A DNA stretch of 64,000 nucleotides from Pseudomonas farris (GCF_019145235.1 NZ_JAHSTV010000003.1:248001-312000), one strand, 5' to 3'. Positions 1 to 9,148 are shown, counted from the first letter of the stretch. Notes: generated by a model not told the origin, from the letters alone. Numbers and translations are program-made.

Positions 1-300
1 CCGGTGCAAATCGAAGACCGTTTCGTCAACGCGCTGGTGGCGCCGGACTACCTCAAGCAAGACTTCACCTTGCAAACGCCTTACGCCTATCTGAATCAGG
101 TCGCGCCATTGACTGAAGGCGAGCACGTGGTCGAAGCGATTCTCGCCGAGCCGTCCGAATGCAAGTTGCTGCAGATTGAGAAGGGCGAACCTTGCCTGCT
201 GATTCGTCGCCGTACCTGGTCCGGCCGTCAGCCCGTGACCGCCGCCCGTTTGATTCACCCCGGTTCCCGTCATCGTCTGGAAGGACGGTTCCATAAATAA
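1..300 (+). CDS. hutC: Histidine utilization repressor HutC, C-terminal part (5' end outside window)
   Basis: The reading frame is open from base 1 to the TAA at 298-300 and encodes the last 99 residues or so of a GntR/HutC-family regulator. The segment is the UTRA effector-binding domain: it contains the typical core LLQIEKGEPCLLIRRRTW and ends in HRLEGRF, as HutC proteins do. The winged-helix DNA-binding half lies upstream of the window. HutC represses hut genes and is released by urocanate (family knowledge). hutD starts 10 bp downstream, so the two form a hutCD pair. A GTG at position 4 is an internal codon, not the start. A palindrome matching the HutC site is present before hutU at 1187-1200. 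Confidence 0.93.
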   Translation, partial: PVQIEDRFVNALVAPDYLKQDFTLQTPYAYLNQVAPLTEGEHVVEAILAEPSECKLLQIEKGEPCLLIRRRTWSGRQPVTAARLIHPGSRHRLEGRFHK

Positions 301-310
301 AGAGCCATAA

Positions 311-880
311 ATGAGCCAGTTGAAAGTTTTACGCGCGGCCGATTACCCGCGCATGCCGTGGAAAAACGGCGGTGGCAGCACTGAAGAAATCACCCGCGAT
401 ACCGGTGTGGGCCTTGATGGTTTTGGCTGGCGCCTGTCGATTGCCGACATCGGCGAGTCGGGCGGGTTTTCCACCTTTGCCGGCTATGAGCGGGTGATCA
501 CTGTGCTGCAAGGCGAGGGCATGACCTTGCGCGTCGACGGTCAGGACACACGGTCGTTGTTACCGCTGGACCCGTTTGCTTTCAGTGGCGAGAGTCATGT
601 GTCCTGCACATTGCTCGGCGGCCCGATTCGCGATTTCAACCTGATTTATGCGCCGGACCGTTACCGCGCGCGGTTGCAGTGGCTGGAGGGTGAGCAGCGG
701 TTTTTCAGTTCGGCCGGCACCGTGCTGGTGTTCAGCGTCGCTGAACAGCTTGAAGTGACGGTGGGTAACAACGCCTCTCAGCTAGGACGCCATGATTGTC
801 TGCAACTGGACGGTAACGTTGGCCTGCTGGATATCTCTATCAAGGGGCAGTGCTGTGTGATCGAGCTGATCGCGCGCTGA
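311..880 (+). CDS. hutD: HutD family protein
   Basis: This encodes 189 residues of the HutD/Ves cupin family, beginning MSQLKVLRAADYPRMPWKNGGG, with the family signatures MPWKNGGGSTEEI near the N-terminus and DFNLIYAP in the middle. HutD has no assigned reaction. Work in P. fluorescens suggested that it limits hut expression, perhaps by binding a pathway intermediate such as formylglutamate (established knowledge, not visible here). The gene follows hutC by 10 bp and is followed by a REP pair, which suggests that the hutCD transcript ends before hutU. The length is normal for the family. Confidence 0.93.
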   Translation: MSQLKVLRAADYPRMPWKNGGGSTEEITRDTGVGLDGFGWRLSIADIGESGGFSTFAGYERVITVLQGEGMTLRVDGQDTRSLLPLDPFAFSGESHVSCTLLGGPIRDFNLIYAPDRYRARLQWLEGEQRFFSSAGTVLVFSVAEQLEVTVGNNASQLGRHDCLQLDGNVGLLDISIKGQCCVIELIAR

Positions 881-902
881 TCCAACACCGAGAGTCGCCT
901 CT

Positions 903-965
903 ATCGCGGGCAAGCTCGCTCCCACAGGACACCGTCGTACTTGTGGAAGCGGGCTTGCCCGCGAT
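903..965. repeat. REP pair (inverted, subtype C)
   Basis: Two inverted REP arms lie at 903-926 (ATCGCGGGCAAG...CCCACA) and 942-965 (TGTGG...CTTGCCCGCGAT), with a 15 bp spacer. The arms are imperfect: the left reads AAGCTCGC where most copies read AAGCCCGC, and the right reads TGTGGAAGC for TGTGGGAGC. This is the REPIN form of Pseudomonas REP elements, placed after hutD. Confidence 0.9.
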
Positions 966-1008
966 GCTTTTCAGAGCTCGAAACCCCGTTTCCCATTGCG
1001 CACCACTT

Positions 1009-1054
1009 TGTTACCGAACGCCCCAGCGTGGCGCAAAACCACGCTCAAGTAACA
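1009..1054. promoter_or_regulatory. Candidate activator (CbrB/NtrC-type) upstream site for hutU
   Basis: A nested inverted repeat is visible: TGTTAC (1009-1014) pairs with GTAACA (1049-1054), and inside it GCGTGG (1026-1031) pairs with CCACGC (1039-1044). It sits about 140-185 bp upstream of the expected hutU start point, the usual distance for a sigma-54 enhancer site. GTTAC/GTAAC half-sites resemble those reported for the CbrB activator in P. putida, and CbrB is known to activate hut genes in fluorescent pseudomonads. Assignment to CbrB rather than NtrC is inference. Confidence 0.5.
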
Positions 1055-1166
1055 GCCATCGTCCTCGCGCAAAATCCCCCCCCAAAAATTTCATCTTCCT
1101 CAAGGCCCTTGATCTACAGCCTTTCCAGCCCTTTCAAAACTTTTCTTGAACACTCATCCAGCAAGT

Positions 1167-1182
1167 TGGCCGCTTGATTGCA
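1167..1182 (+). promoter_or_regulatory. Sigma-54 (-24/-12) promoter of hutU
   Basis: TGGCCGC, four bases, then TTGCA matches the RpoN consensus TGGCACG-N4-TTGCW: the -24 GG and -12 GC are both present with exact spacing. Transcription would begin near 1194, giving a leader of about 140 nt before the hutU GTG. The hutU promoter of P. fluorescens is known to be RpoN-dependent. Confidence 0.75.
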
Positions 1183-1186
1183 TATG

Positions 1187-1200
1187 CTTGTATGTACAAG
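1187..1200. promoter_or_regulatory. HutC operator
   Basis: The 14 bp sequence CTTGTATGTACAAG has perfect arms CTTGTA/TACAAG and matches the TGTA-N2-TACA core of HutC sites. It begins five bases after the -12 element and covers the predicted start point, so bound HutC would block RNA polymerase. Confidence 0.75.
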
Positions 1201-1333
1201 TAAAGACGTATGCGTATGAGTCGATCGAGACTCCTCGCAACGTCCACTGATTCGCTTGTGGCGCTCTGACGCGCACAAGCTCGCTTGCCCACCGCCAGGG
1301 TTGGTTTGGATTGATCGCTGAGGAGTCTTTTTC

Positions 1334-3037
1334 GTGACTGACAATACCCAGAAACCTACTACCGCCTCTTTTACAAAGTACCGTGATGTTGAAATACGTG
1401 CGCAGCGCGGTAACAAGCTGACCGCCAAGAGCTGGCTGACTGAAGCGCCGCTGCGCATGCTGATGAACAACCTCGACCCGGAAGTCGCCGAGAACCCTAA
1501 AGAACTGGTGGTTTACGGTGGTATCGGTCGTGCGGCACGTAACTGGGAATGCTACGACAAGATCGTCGAAAGCCTGACCAACCTGAACGACGACGAGACC
1601 CTGCTGGTGCAATCCGGCAAGCCGGTCGGCGTGTTCAAGACCCACAGCAACGCCCCACGCGTGCTGATCGCCAACTCCAACCTGGTGCCACACTGGGCGA
1701 GCTGGGAACACTTCAACGAACTCGACGCCAAAGGCCTGGCCATGTACGGCCAGATGACCGCTGGCAGCTGGATCTACATCGGCAGCCAGGGCATCGTTCA
1801 GGGCACCTACGAAACCTTCGTCGAAGCCGGTCGCCAACACTATAACGATGACCTGAAAGGTCGTTGGGTCCTGACCGCAGGCCTCGGCGGCATGGGCGGC
1901 GCTCAACCATTGGCCGCAACCCTGGCCGGCGCTTGCTCGCTGAACATCGAATGCCAGCAGATCAGCATCGATTTCCGCCTGAACAGCCGCTATGTCGATG
2001 AGCAAGCCACCGACCTCGACGACGCGCTGGCCCGCATCGCCAAATACACCAAAGAAGGCAAAGCGATTTCCATCGCCCTGCTGGGCAACGCGGCTGAAAT
2101 CCTGCCTGAACTGGTCAAGCGCGGCGTGCGCCCGGACATGGTCACCGATCAGACCAGCGCCCACGACCCACTCAACGGTTACCTGCCGGCCGGCTGGACC
2201 TGGGAAGAGTACCGCGCTCGCGCCAAGACCGAGCCTGCTGCCGTGGTCAAAGCCGCCAAGCAGTCCATGGCCGTGCACGTTAAAGCGATGCTCGACTTCC
2301 AGAAAATGGGTATTCCGACCTTCGACTACGGCAACAACATCCGTCAGATGGCTCAGGAAGAAGGCGTCGAGAACGCGTTCGACTTCCCAGGCTTCGTACC
2401 GGCTTACATCCGTCCGCTGTTCTGCCGTGGCATCGGCCCGTTCCGTTGGGCGGCGCTGTCGGGCGATCCGCAGGACATCTACAAGACTGACGCCAAAGTA
2501 AAAGAACTGATTCCGGACGACGCCCACCTGCACAACTGGCTGGACATGGCCCGTGAGCGCATCAGCTTCCAAGGTCTGCCGGCACGTATCTGCTGGGTTG
2601 GCCTGGGCCTGCGCGCCAAGCTCGGTCTGGCTTTCAACGAGATGGTCCGCAGCGGGGAATTGTCCGCACCGATCGTGATCGGTCGCGATCACCTGGACTC
2701 CGGCTCGGTATCCAGCCCGAACCGCGAAACCGAATCGATGCAGGACGGTTCCGACGCCGTGTCCGACTGGCCACTGCTCAACGCTCTGCTCAACACCGCG
2801 AGCGGTGCGACCTGGGTTTCCCTGCACCACGGCGGCGGCGTCGGCATGGGCTTCTCCCAGCACTCGGGCATGGTGATTGTCTGCGACGGTACTGACGAAG
2901 CGGCCGAGCGTATCGCTCGCGTGCTGCACAACGACCCGGCTACCGGTGTCATGCGTCATGCCGATGCGGGTTACCAGATCGCAATCGACTGCGCCAAGGA
3001 GCAGGGCCTGAACCTGCCGATGATTACCGGCAAGTAA
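1334..3037 (+). CDS. hutU: Urocanate hydratase
   Basis: This enzyme converts urocanate to imidazolone propionate in the cytoplasm, the second step of histidine breakdown. The product has 567 residues, close to the family norm of about 557. The NAD-binding stretch [16 protein letters not shown] lies near residues 185-200, and the active-site cysteine region [15 protein letters not shown] lies near 418-432. The chosen start is GTG at 1334, preceded by GAGGAGT (about 1319-1325); no better in-frame ATG lies upstream. It heads the catabolic operon and is preceded by the sigma-54 promoter and HutC operator at 1167-1200. A REP pair follows, but the next gene keeps the same direction. Confidence 0.97.
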   Translation: MTDNTQKPTTASFTKYRDVEIRAQRGNKLTAKSWLTEAPLRMLMNNLDPEVAENPKELVVYGGIGRAARNWECYDKIVESLTNLNDDETLLVQSGKPVGVFKTHSNAPRVLIANSNLVPHWASWEHFNELDAKGLAMYGQMTAGSWIYIGSQGIVQGTYETFVEAGRQHYNDDLKGRWVLTAGLGGMGGAQPLAATLAGACSLNIECQQISIDFRLNSRYVDEQATDLDDALARIAKYTKEGKAISIALLGNAAEILPELVKRGVRPDMVTDQTSAHDPLNGYLPAGWTWEEYRARAKTEPAAVVKAAKQSMAVHVKAMLDFQKMGIPTFDYGNNIRQMAQEEGVENAFDFPGFVPAYIRPLFCRGIGPFRWAALSGDPQDIYKTDAKVKELIPDDAHLHNWLDMARERISFQGLPARICWVGLGLRAKLGLAFNEMVRSGELSAPIVIGRDHLDSGSVSSPNRETESMQDGSDAVSDWPLLNALLNTASGATWVSLHHGGGVGMGFSQHSGMVIVCDGTDEAAERIARVLHNDPATGVMRHADAGYQIAIDCAKEQGLNLPMITGK

Positions 3038-3052
3038 CGCAGATTGCTTTAC

Positions 3053-3143
3053 CTGTGGGAGCGGGCTTGCTCGCGAAGAGGCCGGCACATTCAACATCTG
3101 TGCTGGCTGATCCACCGCTTTCGCGAGCAAGCCCGCTCCCACA
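3053..3143. repeat. REP pair (inverted, subtype T)
   Basis: The arms CTGTGGGAGCGGGCTTGCTC (from 3053) and TTCGCGAGCAAGCCCGCTCC (ending CCCACA at 3143) are inverted copies with a spacer of about 42 bp. The element lies between hutU and the transporter gene. Confidence 0.92.
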
Positions 3144-3193
3144 AAAAAGCAGTTCCACAATGGCTTCCCATAACAATCCACAGAGGTTGAACA

Positions 3194-4666
3194 ATGGCTG
3201 TTAATGACGATCGTGCAGGCAGTAAACCGTTGATCGAGAAACGTTCGATCGACTACATCCCGGAAGCGGAGAGACACGGTCGTCTGTTGAGCCAGTTCAC
3301 CCTGTGGATGGGTGCCAACCTGCAAATCACCGCGATTGTCACCGGGGCCCTGGCCGTGGTGCTGGGCGGTGACGTGTTCTGGTCGTTGATCGGTCTGTTG
3401 ATCGGTCAGCTGCTCGGCGGTGGCGTAATGGCGCTGCATGCGGCGCAAGGGCCCAAGCTTGGCCTGCCGCAGATGATCTCTAGCCGGGTGCAGTTCGGTG
3501 TTTACGGCGCGGCCATCCCGATCGTGCTGGTGTGCCTGATGTACCTGGGCTTCACCGCAACGGGCACCGTGCTTTCCGGCCAGGCGCTGGGCCAGTTGTT
3601 TGGCGTCAGCGACAGCGTCGGGATCCTCATCTTCGCCAGCGTCATCGTGCTGGTCACGGTGCTCGGTTATCGGGTGATCCATTGGATCGGCCGTGTCGCC
3701 AGCGTCATTGGCGTGATTGCCTTTGTTTACCTGTTCAGTCGCCTGATGAGCCAGACTGACGTTGGCGCACTCCTGCAAATCCGCCACTTCAGCTGGACCA
3801 GCTTTCTGCTCGCGGTGTCGCTCGCGGCGTCCTGGCAGATCGCCTTCGGCCCCTACGTGGCTGACTACTCACGCTACCTGCCGAGCAGCACGTCCTCGGT
3901 GAAAACCTTTTTCGCCGCTGGCGCCGGTTCGGTTATCGGTGCACAGGTGGCGATGATCCTCGGCGTGCTTGCGGCCGCCTCGGCCAACGGGCAGTTCGCC
4001 GGCCACGAAGTGGCCTACATCGTGGGTCTGGGCGGTACCGGTGCCACCGCGGCGCTGCTGTACTTCAGCATCGCGTTCGGCAAGGTCACCATCTCAACAC
4101 TGAACTCCTACGGCAGCTTCATGTGCATTGCGACGGTCATCAGCGGTTTCCGTGGTGACCTGAAAGTAACGCGTTTGCAGCGTCTGGTCTTCGTGCTGGT
4201 CATCGTCGGCACTGCGACCCTGATCGCGTTGCTCGGTCAGCACTCGTTCCTCGGTGCGTTCAAGTCCTTCATCCTGTTTTTGCTGGCTTTTTTCACGCCA
4301 TGGAGCGCGATCAACCTGGTGGACTACTACTGCATCACCCGCGAGCGCTATGACGTGCCGGCACTGGCCGATCCGAACGGTCGCTACGGCCGTTGGAACC
4401 CCCTCGGTATCAGCGTCTATGTCTTCGGTGTGCTGGTGCAACTGCCGTTCATCTCTACCAAGTTCTACACCGGTCCGCTGGTGCACGCTCTGGGTGGTGT
4501 GGATATTTCCTGGATCATCGGTCTGGTGCTTCCCGCAGGCCTGTATTACGTGTGCGCAAAAAAATGGCACAGCGCAGTACCCGATCACCTGATTCTGCCA
4601 GTCGAGCAGGACAGCGATGCAGCACCTATAACAAGCGGGGCCGGTCGCGCTGCGGCGCAGGCCTGA
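3194..4666 (+). CDS. NCS1-family transporter, probable urocanate permease
   Basis: The 490-residue product belongs to the purine-cytosine permease (NCS1) family, an inner-membrane symporter with about 12 helices. Hydrophobic segments run through the protein, for example ITAIVTGALAVVLGGDVFW near residues 40-58 and IPIVLVCLMYLGFTATGTVL near 108-127. The family motif ADYSRYLP is near residue 223, and a late motif INLVDYYCITRERYDV is near 373. It lies in the hut operon between hutU and hutX. In P. fluorescens SBW25 the permease at this place (HutTu) is reported to be urocanate-specific; specificity here is inferred from position. The start ATG has an AGAGG box 8-12 bases ahead. Confidence 0.85.
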   Translation: MAVNDDRAGSKPLIEKRSIDYIPEAERHGRLLSQFTLWMGANLQITAIVTGALAVVLGGDVFWSLIGLLIGQLLGGGVMALHAAQGPKLGLPQMISSRVQFGVYGAAIPIVLVCLMYLGFTATGTVLSGQALGQLFGVSDSVGILIFASVIVLVTVLGYRVIHWIGRVASVIGVIAFVYLFSRLMSQTDVGALLQIRHFSWTSFLLAVSLAASWQIAFGPYVADYSRYLPSSTSSVKTFFAAGAGSVIGAQVAMILGVLAAASANGQFAGHEVAYIVGLGGTGATAALLYFSIAFGKVTISTLNSYGSFMCIATVISGFRGDLKVTRLQRLVFVLVIVGTATLIALLGQHSFLGAFKSFILFLLAFFTPWSAINLVDYYCITRERYDVPALADPNGRYGRWNPLGISVYVFGVLVQLPFISTKFYTGPLVHALGGVDISWIIGLVLPAGLYYVCAKKWHSAVPDHLILPVEQDSDAAPITSGAGRAAAQA

Positions 4667-4734
4667 CTGGACGTGGACAGGGCTGGATGCCTCTTGACTG
4701 CCGTAAGCCAACTCATGATTAGGAGCGTCAAACA

Positions 4735-5703
4735 ATGAAATCGAACAAGACCCTGCTGACCACATTGCTTTCCATGGGCCTGTTGGCCAGCGCCGGCGCC
4801 ACTCAGGCGGCTGGTTGGTGCGAGTCGGGCAAACCGGTGAAATTTGCTGGCCTGAACTGGGAAAGCGCCATGCTGCTGACCGACGTGCTGCAAGTCGTGT
4901 TGGAGAAAGGCTACGACTGCAAGACCGACAGCCTGCCGGGCAACTCCATCACCATGGAAAACGCCCTGAGCAGCAACGATATTCAAATCTTCGCCGAAGA
5001 GTGGGTTGGTCGTAGCGAAGTCTGGAACAAGGCCGAGAAGGCCGGCAAAGTTGTCGGTGTCGGCGCGCCTGTCGTGGGTGCTGTCGAAGGTTGGTACGTG
5101 CCGCGTTACGTGATCGAAGGCGACGCCAAGCGCAAGCTGGAGCCTAAAGCACCAGACCTGAAAGCGATCGCCGATCTGGGTAAATACGCTGCAGTGTTCA
5201 AGGATCAGGAAGAGCCATCCAAGGGCCGTTTCTACAACTGCCCGGCCGGCTGGACCTGTGAGCTGGACAACAGCGAAATGCTGAAAAGCTACGGCCTGGA
5301 AAGCACCTACACCAACTTCCGTCCGGGCACCGGTCCGGCGCTGGATGCCGCGGTGCTGTCGAGCTACAAGCGTGGCGAGCCGATCCTGTTCTACTACTGG
5401 TCGCCAACCCCGCTGATGGGCCAGGTTGACCTGGTGAAACTCGAAGAGAAACCAGGCGTGAACAAGGAAGTGACCATCAAGGTCGGCCTGTCCAAGACCT
5501 TCCACGAGCAAGCCCCGGAACTGGTGGCTGTGCTGGAAAAGGTCAACCTGCCAATCGACTTGCTTAATCAGAACCTCGGGCGCATGGCCAAAGAGCGGAT
5601 CGAATCGCCAAAACTGGCCAAGATCTTCTTGAAGGAACATCCTGAAGTCTGGCACGCATGGGTGAGCGAAGACGCAGCCAAAAAGATCGACGCGGCCTTG
5701 TAG
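4735..5703 (+). CDS. hutX: ABC transporter periplasmic binding protein of the ProX/OpuAC type
   Basis: The 322-residue protein has a signal peptide (about residues 1-25, ending ATQA) and an OpuAC-type solute-binding fold like glycine betaine receptors. It delivers ligand to HutWV encoded just downstream. Position in the hut operon points to histidine or urocanate rather than betaine, and HutXWV of P. fluorescens is described as a histidine/urocanate importer. The mature protein contains cysteines (GWCESG, YDCKTD, YNCPAGWTCE) that could form disulfides in the periplasm. AGGAGCG lies about 10 bases before the ATG. The 70 bp to hutW carries no obvious terminator. Confidence 0.88.
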   Translation: MKSNKTLLTTLLSMGLLASAGATQAAGWCESGKPVKFAGLNWESAMLLTDVLQVVLEKGYDCKTDSLPGNSITMENALSSNDIQIFAEEWVGRSEVWNKAEKAGKVVGVGAPVVGAVEGWYVPRYVIEGDAKRKLEPKAPDLKAIADLGKYAAVFKDQEEPSKGRFYNCPAGWTCELDNSEMLKSYGLESTYTNFRPGTGPALDAAVLSSYKRGEPILFYYWSPTPLMGQVDLVKLEEKPGVNKEVTIKVGLSKTFHEQAPELVAVLEKVNLPIDLLNQNLGRMAKERIESPKLAKIFLKEHPEVWHAWVSEDAAKKIDAAL

Positions 5704-5774
5704 GTTGAGTTTCTCCGACTGTCGGCAACGGCAGTCGGATGCTTGATCGCAACCCCTTGATTGAGAGTCTTTTT

Positions 5775-6626
5775 ATGTTTCCCGAAAGCTTTACCTTTTC
5801 CATCGCCGACTGGGTCAACAGTTGGGTCGATTCGCTGGTCACCAACTACGGCGACGTATTCCGCAGCATCTCCGACACCCTGCTGTGGGCCATCGTCAAT
5901 CTTGAAGGGCTGCTGCGTGCGGCGCCCTGGTGGCTGATGCTGGCGATCGTGGCGGGCGTTGCCTGGCACGCGACCCGCAAAGTCGTGACCACGTCGGTCA
6001 TCGTCGGTCTGCTGTTCCTGGTGGGTGCGGTCGGCCTCTGGGACAAGCTGATGCAGACCCTGGCGCTGATGATGGTGGCGACGGTCATCTCGGTGCTGAT
6101 CGGCATTCCGCTGGGCATCCTCTCGGCGCGCAGCAATCGCCTGCGTTCGGTGCTGATGCCGCTGCTGGACATCATGCAGACCATGCCGAGTTTCGTGTAC
6201 CTGATCCCGGTGCTGATGCTGTTCGGCCTGGGCAAGGTCCCGGCGATTTTCGCCACGGTGATCTACGCTGCGCCGCCGCTGATCCGCCTGACCGATCTGG
6301 GTATTCGCCAAGTCGACGGTGAAGTGATGGAAGCGATCAACGCTTTCGGCGCCAATCGCTGGCAACAATTGTTTGGCGTGCAACTGCCGCTGGCCCTGCC
6401 AAGCATCATGGCCGGGATCAACCAGACCACCATGATGGCCCTGTCGATGGTGGTCATCGCCTCGATGATCGGTGCCCGTGGCTTGGGTGAAGATGTGTTG
6501 GTGGGGATTCAGACCCTCAACGTCGGACGCGGCCTTGAAGCCGGTCTGGCGATCGTGATTCTGGCAGTGGTCATCGACCGCATTACTCAGGCGTATGGTC
6601 GGCCACGGCATGAGGTGAGCAAATGA
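5775..6626 (+). CDS. hutW: ABC transporter permease
   Basis: This is a 283-residue inner-membrane permease of the ProW/OpuAB family. Several helices are visible, for example APWWLMLAIVAGVAWHA and VIVGLLFLVGAVGLW in the N-terminal third. The ATPase-contact loop near EAINAFGANRWQQLFGVQLP has the usual EAA-like arrangement. I chose the ATG at 5775 (MFPESFTFS) over an in-frame start at 5739, because family members begin here and GAGAGT lies upstream. The stop overlaps the hutV start by 4 bp (ATGA), indicating translational coupling. It forms the channel of the HutXWV importer. Confidence 0.88.
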   Translation: MFPESFTFSIADWVNSWVDSLVTNYGDVFRSISDTLLWAIVNLEGLLRAAPWWLMLAIVAGVAWHATRKVVTTSVIVGLLFLVGAVGLWDKLMQTLALMMVATVISVLIGIPLGILSARSNRLRSVLMPLLDIMQTMPSFVYLIPVLMLFGLGKVPAIFATVIYAAPPLIRLTDLGIRQVDGEVMEAINAFGANRWQQLFGVQLPLALPSIMAGINQTTMMALSMVVIASMIGARGLGEDVLVGIQTLNVGRGLEAGLAIVILAVVIDRITQAYGRPRHEVSK

Positions 6627-7453
6627 GCAACGAAGCCATCAGCAAGATCGAAGTCAAAAACGTCTTCAAGATTTTCGGCAGCCGCTCCAAGGATGCGCTG
6701 GGCATGATTGGCCAGGGCAAGACCAAAGATCAGGTATTGGCCGAAACCGGCTGCGTGGTCGGCGTGAACGACCTGTCGCTGAGCATTGGCACTGGCGAGA
6801 TCTTCGTGATCATGGGCCTGTCGGGTTCCGGCAAGTCGACCCTGGTGCGCCACTTCAATCGCCTGATCGACCCCACCAGCGGCGCGATCCTGGTGGACGG
6901 CGTGGACATCCTGCAATACGACATGGAAGCCCTGCGCGAATTTCGCCGGCACAAGATCAGCATGGTGTTCCAGAGCTTCGGCCTGCTGCCGCACAAGACC
7001 GTGCTGGATAACGTCGCCTACGGCCTGAAAGTGCGTGGCGAGAGCAAGCAGATGTGCGCCGAGCGCGCGCTGCACTGGATCAACACCGTGGGCCTCAAGG
7101 GCTACGAAAACAAATATCCGCATCAGCTTTCGGGTGGCATGCGCCAACGTGTAGGCCTGGCTCGCGCACTGGCGGCGGACACCGACATCATCCTGATGGA
7201 CGAAGCCTTCAGCGCCCTCGACCCGCTGATTCGCGCTGAGATGCAGGACCAGTTGCTGGAACTGCAAAAGACCCTGCACAAGACCATCGTCTTCATCACC
7301 CACGACCTCGACGAGGCCGTGCGCATCGGCAACCGCATCGCGATCCTCAAGGATGGCCGGCTGATTCAGGTCGGCACGCCACGAGAGATCCTGCATTCGC
7401 CGGCGGATGAGTATGTGGACCGGTTTGTACAGCGGCGGGCTGCGGTGGTTTAA
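6623..7453 (+). CDS. hutV: ABC transporter ATP-binding protein
   Basis: This 276-residue ATPase energises the HutXWV importer. It carries Walker A GLSGSGKST (near residue 70), the Q-loop FQSFGLLP, the signature LSGGMRQRVGLARAL, Walker B ILMDEAFSALDP and the switch histidine in VFITHDLDEA. It resembles ProV but stops soon after the nucleotide-binding domain and lacks the C-terminal CBS pair that senses ionic strength in osmoprotectant systems, which fits a catabolic rather than an osmotic role. The start overlaps hutW by 4 bp. A REP pair follows the stop. Confidence 0.9.
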   Translation: MSNEAISKIEVKNVFKIFGSRSKDALGMIGQGKTKDQVLAETGCVVGVNDLSLSIGTGEIFVIMGLSGSGKSTLVRHFNRLIDPTSGAILVDGVDILQYDMEALREFRRHKISMVFQSFGLLPHKTVLDNVAYGLKVRGESKQMCAERALHWINTVGLKGYENKYPHQLSGGMRQRVGLARALAADTDIILMDEAFSALDPLIRAEMQDQLLELQKTLHKTIVFITHDLDEAVRIGNRIAILKDGRLIQVGTPREILHSPADEYVDRFVQRRAAVV

Positions 7454-7481
7454 AGAGATTTGCGGTGTTTGTGCTGGCCTC

Positions 7482-7574
7482 TTCGCGAGCAAGCCCGCTC
7501 CCACATTAGATTGTTGGTGTATTAAAAATTTGTGTTCGACACAGATCCAATGTGGGAGCGGGCTTGCTCGCGAA
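7482..7574. repeat. REP pair (inverted, subtype T)
   Basis: The arms TTCGCGAGCAAGCCCGCTCC (from 7482) and its inverse (ending CTTGCTCGCGAA at 7574) flank an AT-rich spacer of about 45 bp. The element sits between hutV and hutH1. Confidence 0.92.
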
Positions 7575-7624
7575 GGCGGTGGTGAAGCTGCATCAATATT
7601 CAGGTTGTACGCACGAGGTTGAAG

Positions 7625-9148
7625 ATGTCCCAGGCTGAAAAAATCGTTATCGCCGACGCCCCGTTGCGCTGGCAGGATGTGGTTGCCGTAGCCCGTCACG
7701 GCGCACAGCTCGAGCTGTCGCCCCAGATCTGGGCGCGGATCGAGAATGCCCAGGCGATCGTCCAGCGCATCGTCGTCAGTGGCGAGCGTGCCTATGGCGT
7801 CAACACCGGACTCGGCGCGCTGTGCAACGTCTCGCTCAAAGACGAACAACTCAGCCAGTTATCGCGCAACACCTTGCTTAGCCACGCTTGTGGCGTCGGC
7901 GCGCCTTTGGCCGACGAGCAGACCCGCGCAATCATCTGCGCCGCTATTCGCAACTATAGCCATGGCAAATCCGGCATTCATCGCCAGGTGGTCGAAGCCC
8001 TGTTGGCACTGCTCAATCGCGGCATCACCCCGCAAGTGCCGTCCCAGGGTTCGGTGGGCTACCTGACCCACATGGCCCACATCGGAATCACGCTGCTGGG
8101 TGTCGGCAATGTCAGCTATCGCGGGCAGATCGTTTCCGCGCAGCAGGCGTTGAGCGAAGAAGGTCTGCAGCCGGTGCAACTGGGCGCCAAAGATGGCTTG
8201 TGCCTGGTCAACGGCACGCCGTGCATGACCGGTCTCAGCTGTCTGGCCATTGCCGATGCGACGCGTCTGGTGCAGTGGGCCGATGTGATCGGTGCCATGA
8301 GCTTCGAAGCTCAGCGTGGCCAGATCGCCGCGTTCGATGCCGAGATCATCGCGCTCAAGCCTCACCCGGGCATGCAGCAAGTCGGCATCAACCTGCGGGC
8401 GTTGCTCGATGGCAGTGAAGTGATTGCCAGCAGCAAGGGCATTCGTACTCAGGATGCATTGAGCATCCGCTCGATCCCGCAAGTCCACGGCGCCGCTCGC
8501 GATCAACTTGAGCACGCGAAAAAGCAGATCGAAACCGAACTCAACTCGGTCACCGACAACCCGATGCTGCTGGGCACGCCGGACAACTTCCGGGTGGTGT
8601 CCCAGGCCAACCCGCACGGTCAGTCGGTGGCATTGGCGGCGGATTTGCTGGCGATCGCCATGGCCGAAATCGGCTCCATCGCCGAGCGTCGCCTGGACCG
8701 TTTGATCAACCCGCACGTCAGCGGTCTGCCGGCGTTTCTGGTGGCCAATCCCGGGGTGAATTCCGGGATGATGATCGTCCAGTACGTTGCCGCGTCCCTG
8801 TGTGCGGAAAATCGTCAACTGGCGCAACCGGCGGTGCTCGACAACTACGTCACCTCGGGCTTGCAGGAAGATCACTTGAGCATGGGCACCAACGCGGCGC
8901 TGAAGCTGCATCGCGCGCTGGAAAACTGCACGCAGATCCTCGCCATTGAATATTTGCTGGCATCCCAGGCGTTTGAATTCCTCAAGGAGCAACGCTTTGG
9001 CGCTGGCACCGATACCGCGTGGCGTCTGCTGCGTGAGCGGGTTCCGGCCTACGACCAGGACCGCTGGCTGGCACCGGACATCGCTGCCGCTGCCGGTGTT
9101 TTGAAAGACCAGAGTTTGCTGCACAAGGCTTTACCGAACCTGAACTGA
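7625..9148 (+). CDS. hutH1: HAL/PAL-family paralogue lacking the MIO triad
   Basis: The 507-residue product is full-length for the aromatic amino acid lyase family and aligns with HutH2 along its length ([26 protein letters not shown]). The loop that forms the MIO electrophile is different: residues 142-152 read [11 protein letters not shown] where active lyases read [14 protein letters not shown], a net loss of three residues including Ala-Ser-Gly. Two further active-site positions differ from HutH2: Tyr in QDPYSLR becomes Leu (QDALSIR), and Phe in GGNFHAE becomes Pro (QANPHGQ). It is therefore unlikely to deaminate histidine by the MIO mechanism. I chose ATG 7625 with GAGG at 7615-7618 over a TTG two codons earlier. 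The name follows locus order; its function is unknown. Confidence 0.85.
   Translation: MSQAEKIVIADAPLRWQDVVAVARHGAQLELSPQIWARIENAQAIVQRIVVSGERAYGVNTGLGALCNVSLKDEQLSQLSRNTLLSHACGVGAPLADEQTRAIICAAIRNYSHGKSGIHRQVVEALLALLNRGITPQVPSQGSVGYLTHMAHIGITLLGVGNVSYRGQIVSAQQALSEEGLQPVQLGAKDGLCLVNGTPCMTGLSCLAIADATRLVQWADVIGAMSFEAQRGQIAAFDAEIIALKPHPGMQQVGINLRALLDGSEVIASSKGIRTQDALSIRSIPQVHGAARDQLEHAKKQIETELNSVTDNPMLLGTPDNFRVVSQANPHGQSVALAADLLAIAMAEIGSIAERRLDRLINPHVSGLPAFLVANPGVNSGMMIVQYVAASLCAENRQLAQPAVLDNYVTSGLQEDHLSMGTNAALKLHRALENCTQILAIEYLLASQAFEFLKEQRFGAGTDTAWRLLRERVPAYDQDRWLAPDIAAAAGVLKDQSLLHKALPNLN

Noticed and set aside
850..1149. Plus-strand frame after hutD running through the REP pair
   Set aside because: Its product is low-complexity Ser/Arg/Pro translated from a REP and an intergenic region; there is no ribosome site and no family similarity.
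3053..3143. Regular palindromic repeats as a possible CRISPR array
   Set aside because: REP arms are inverted pairs spread singly over the window, without regular direct repeats and spacers and without cas genes.
1154..3787. Very long open frame (877 codons) on the minus strand opposite hutU and the transporter gene
   Set aside because: It is an antisense shadow of high-GC coding DNA: the plus-strand proteins are clearly HutU and an NCS1 transporter, and the antisense product is a His/Gln/Ala-rich sequence with no recognisable domain.
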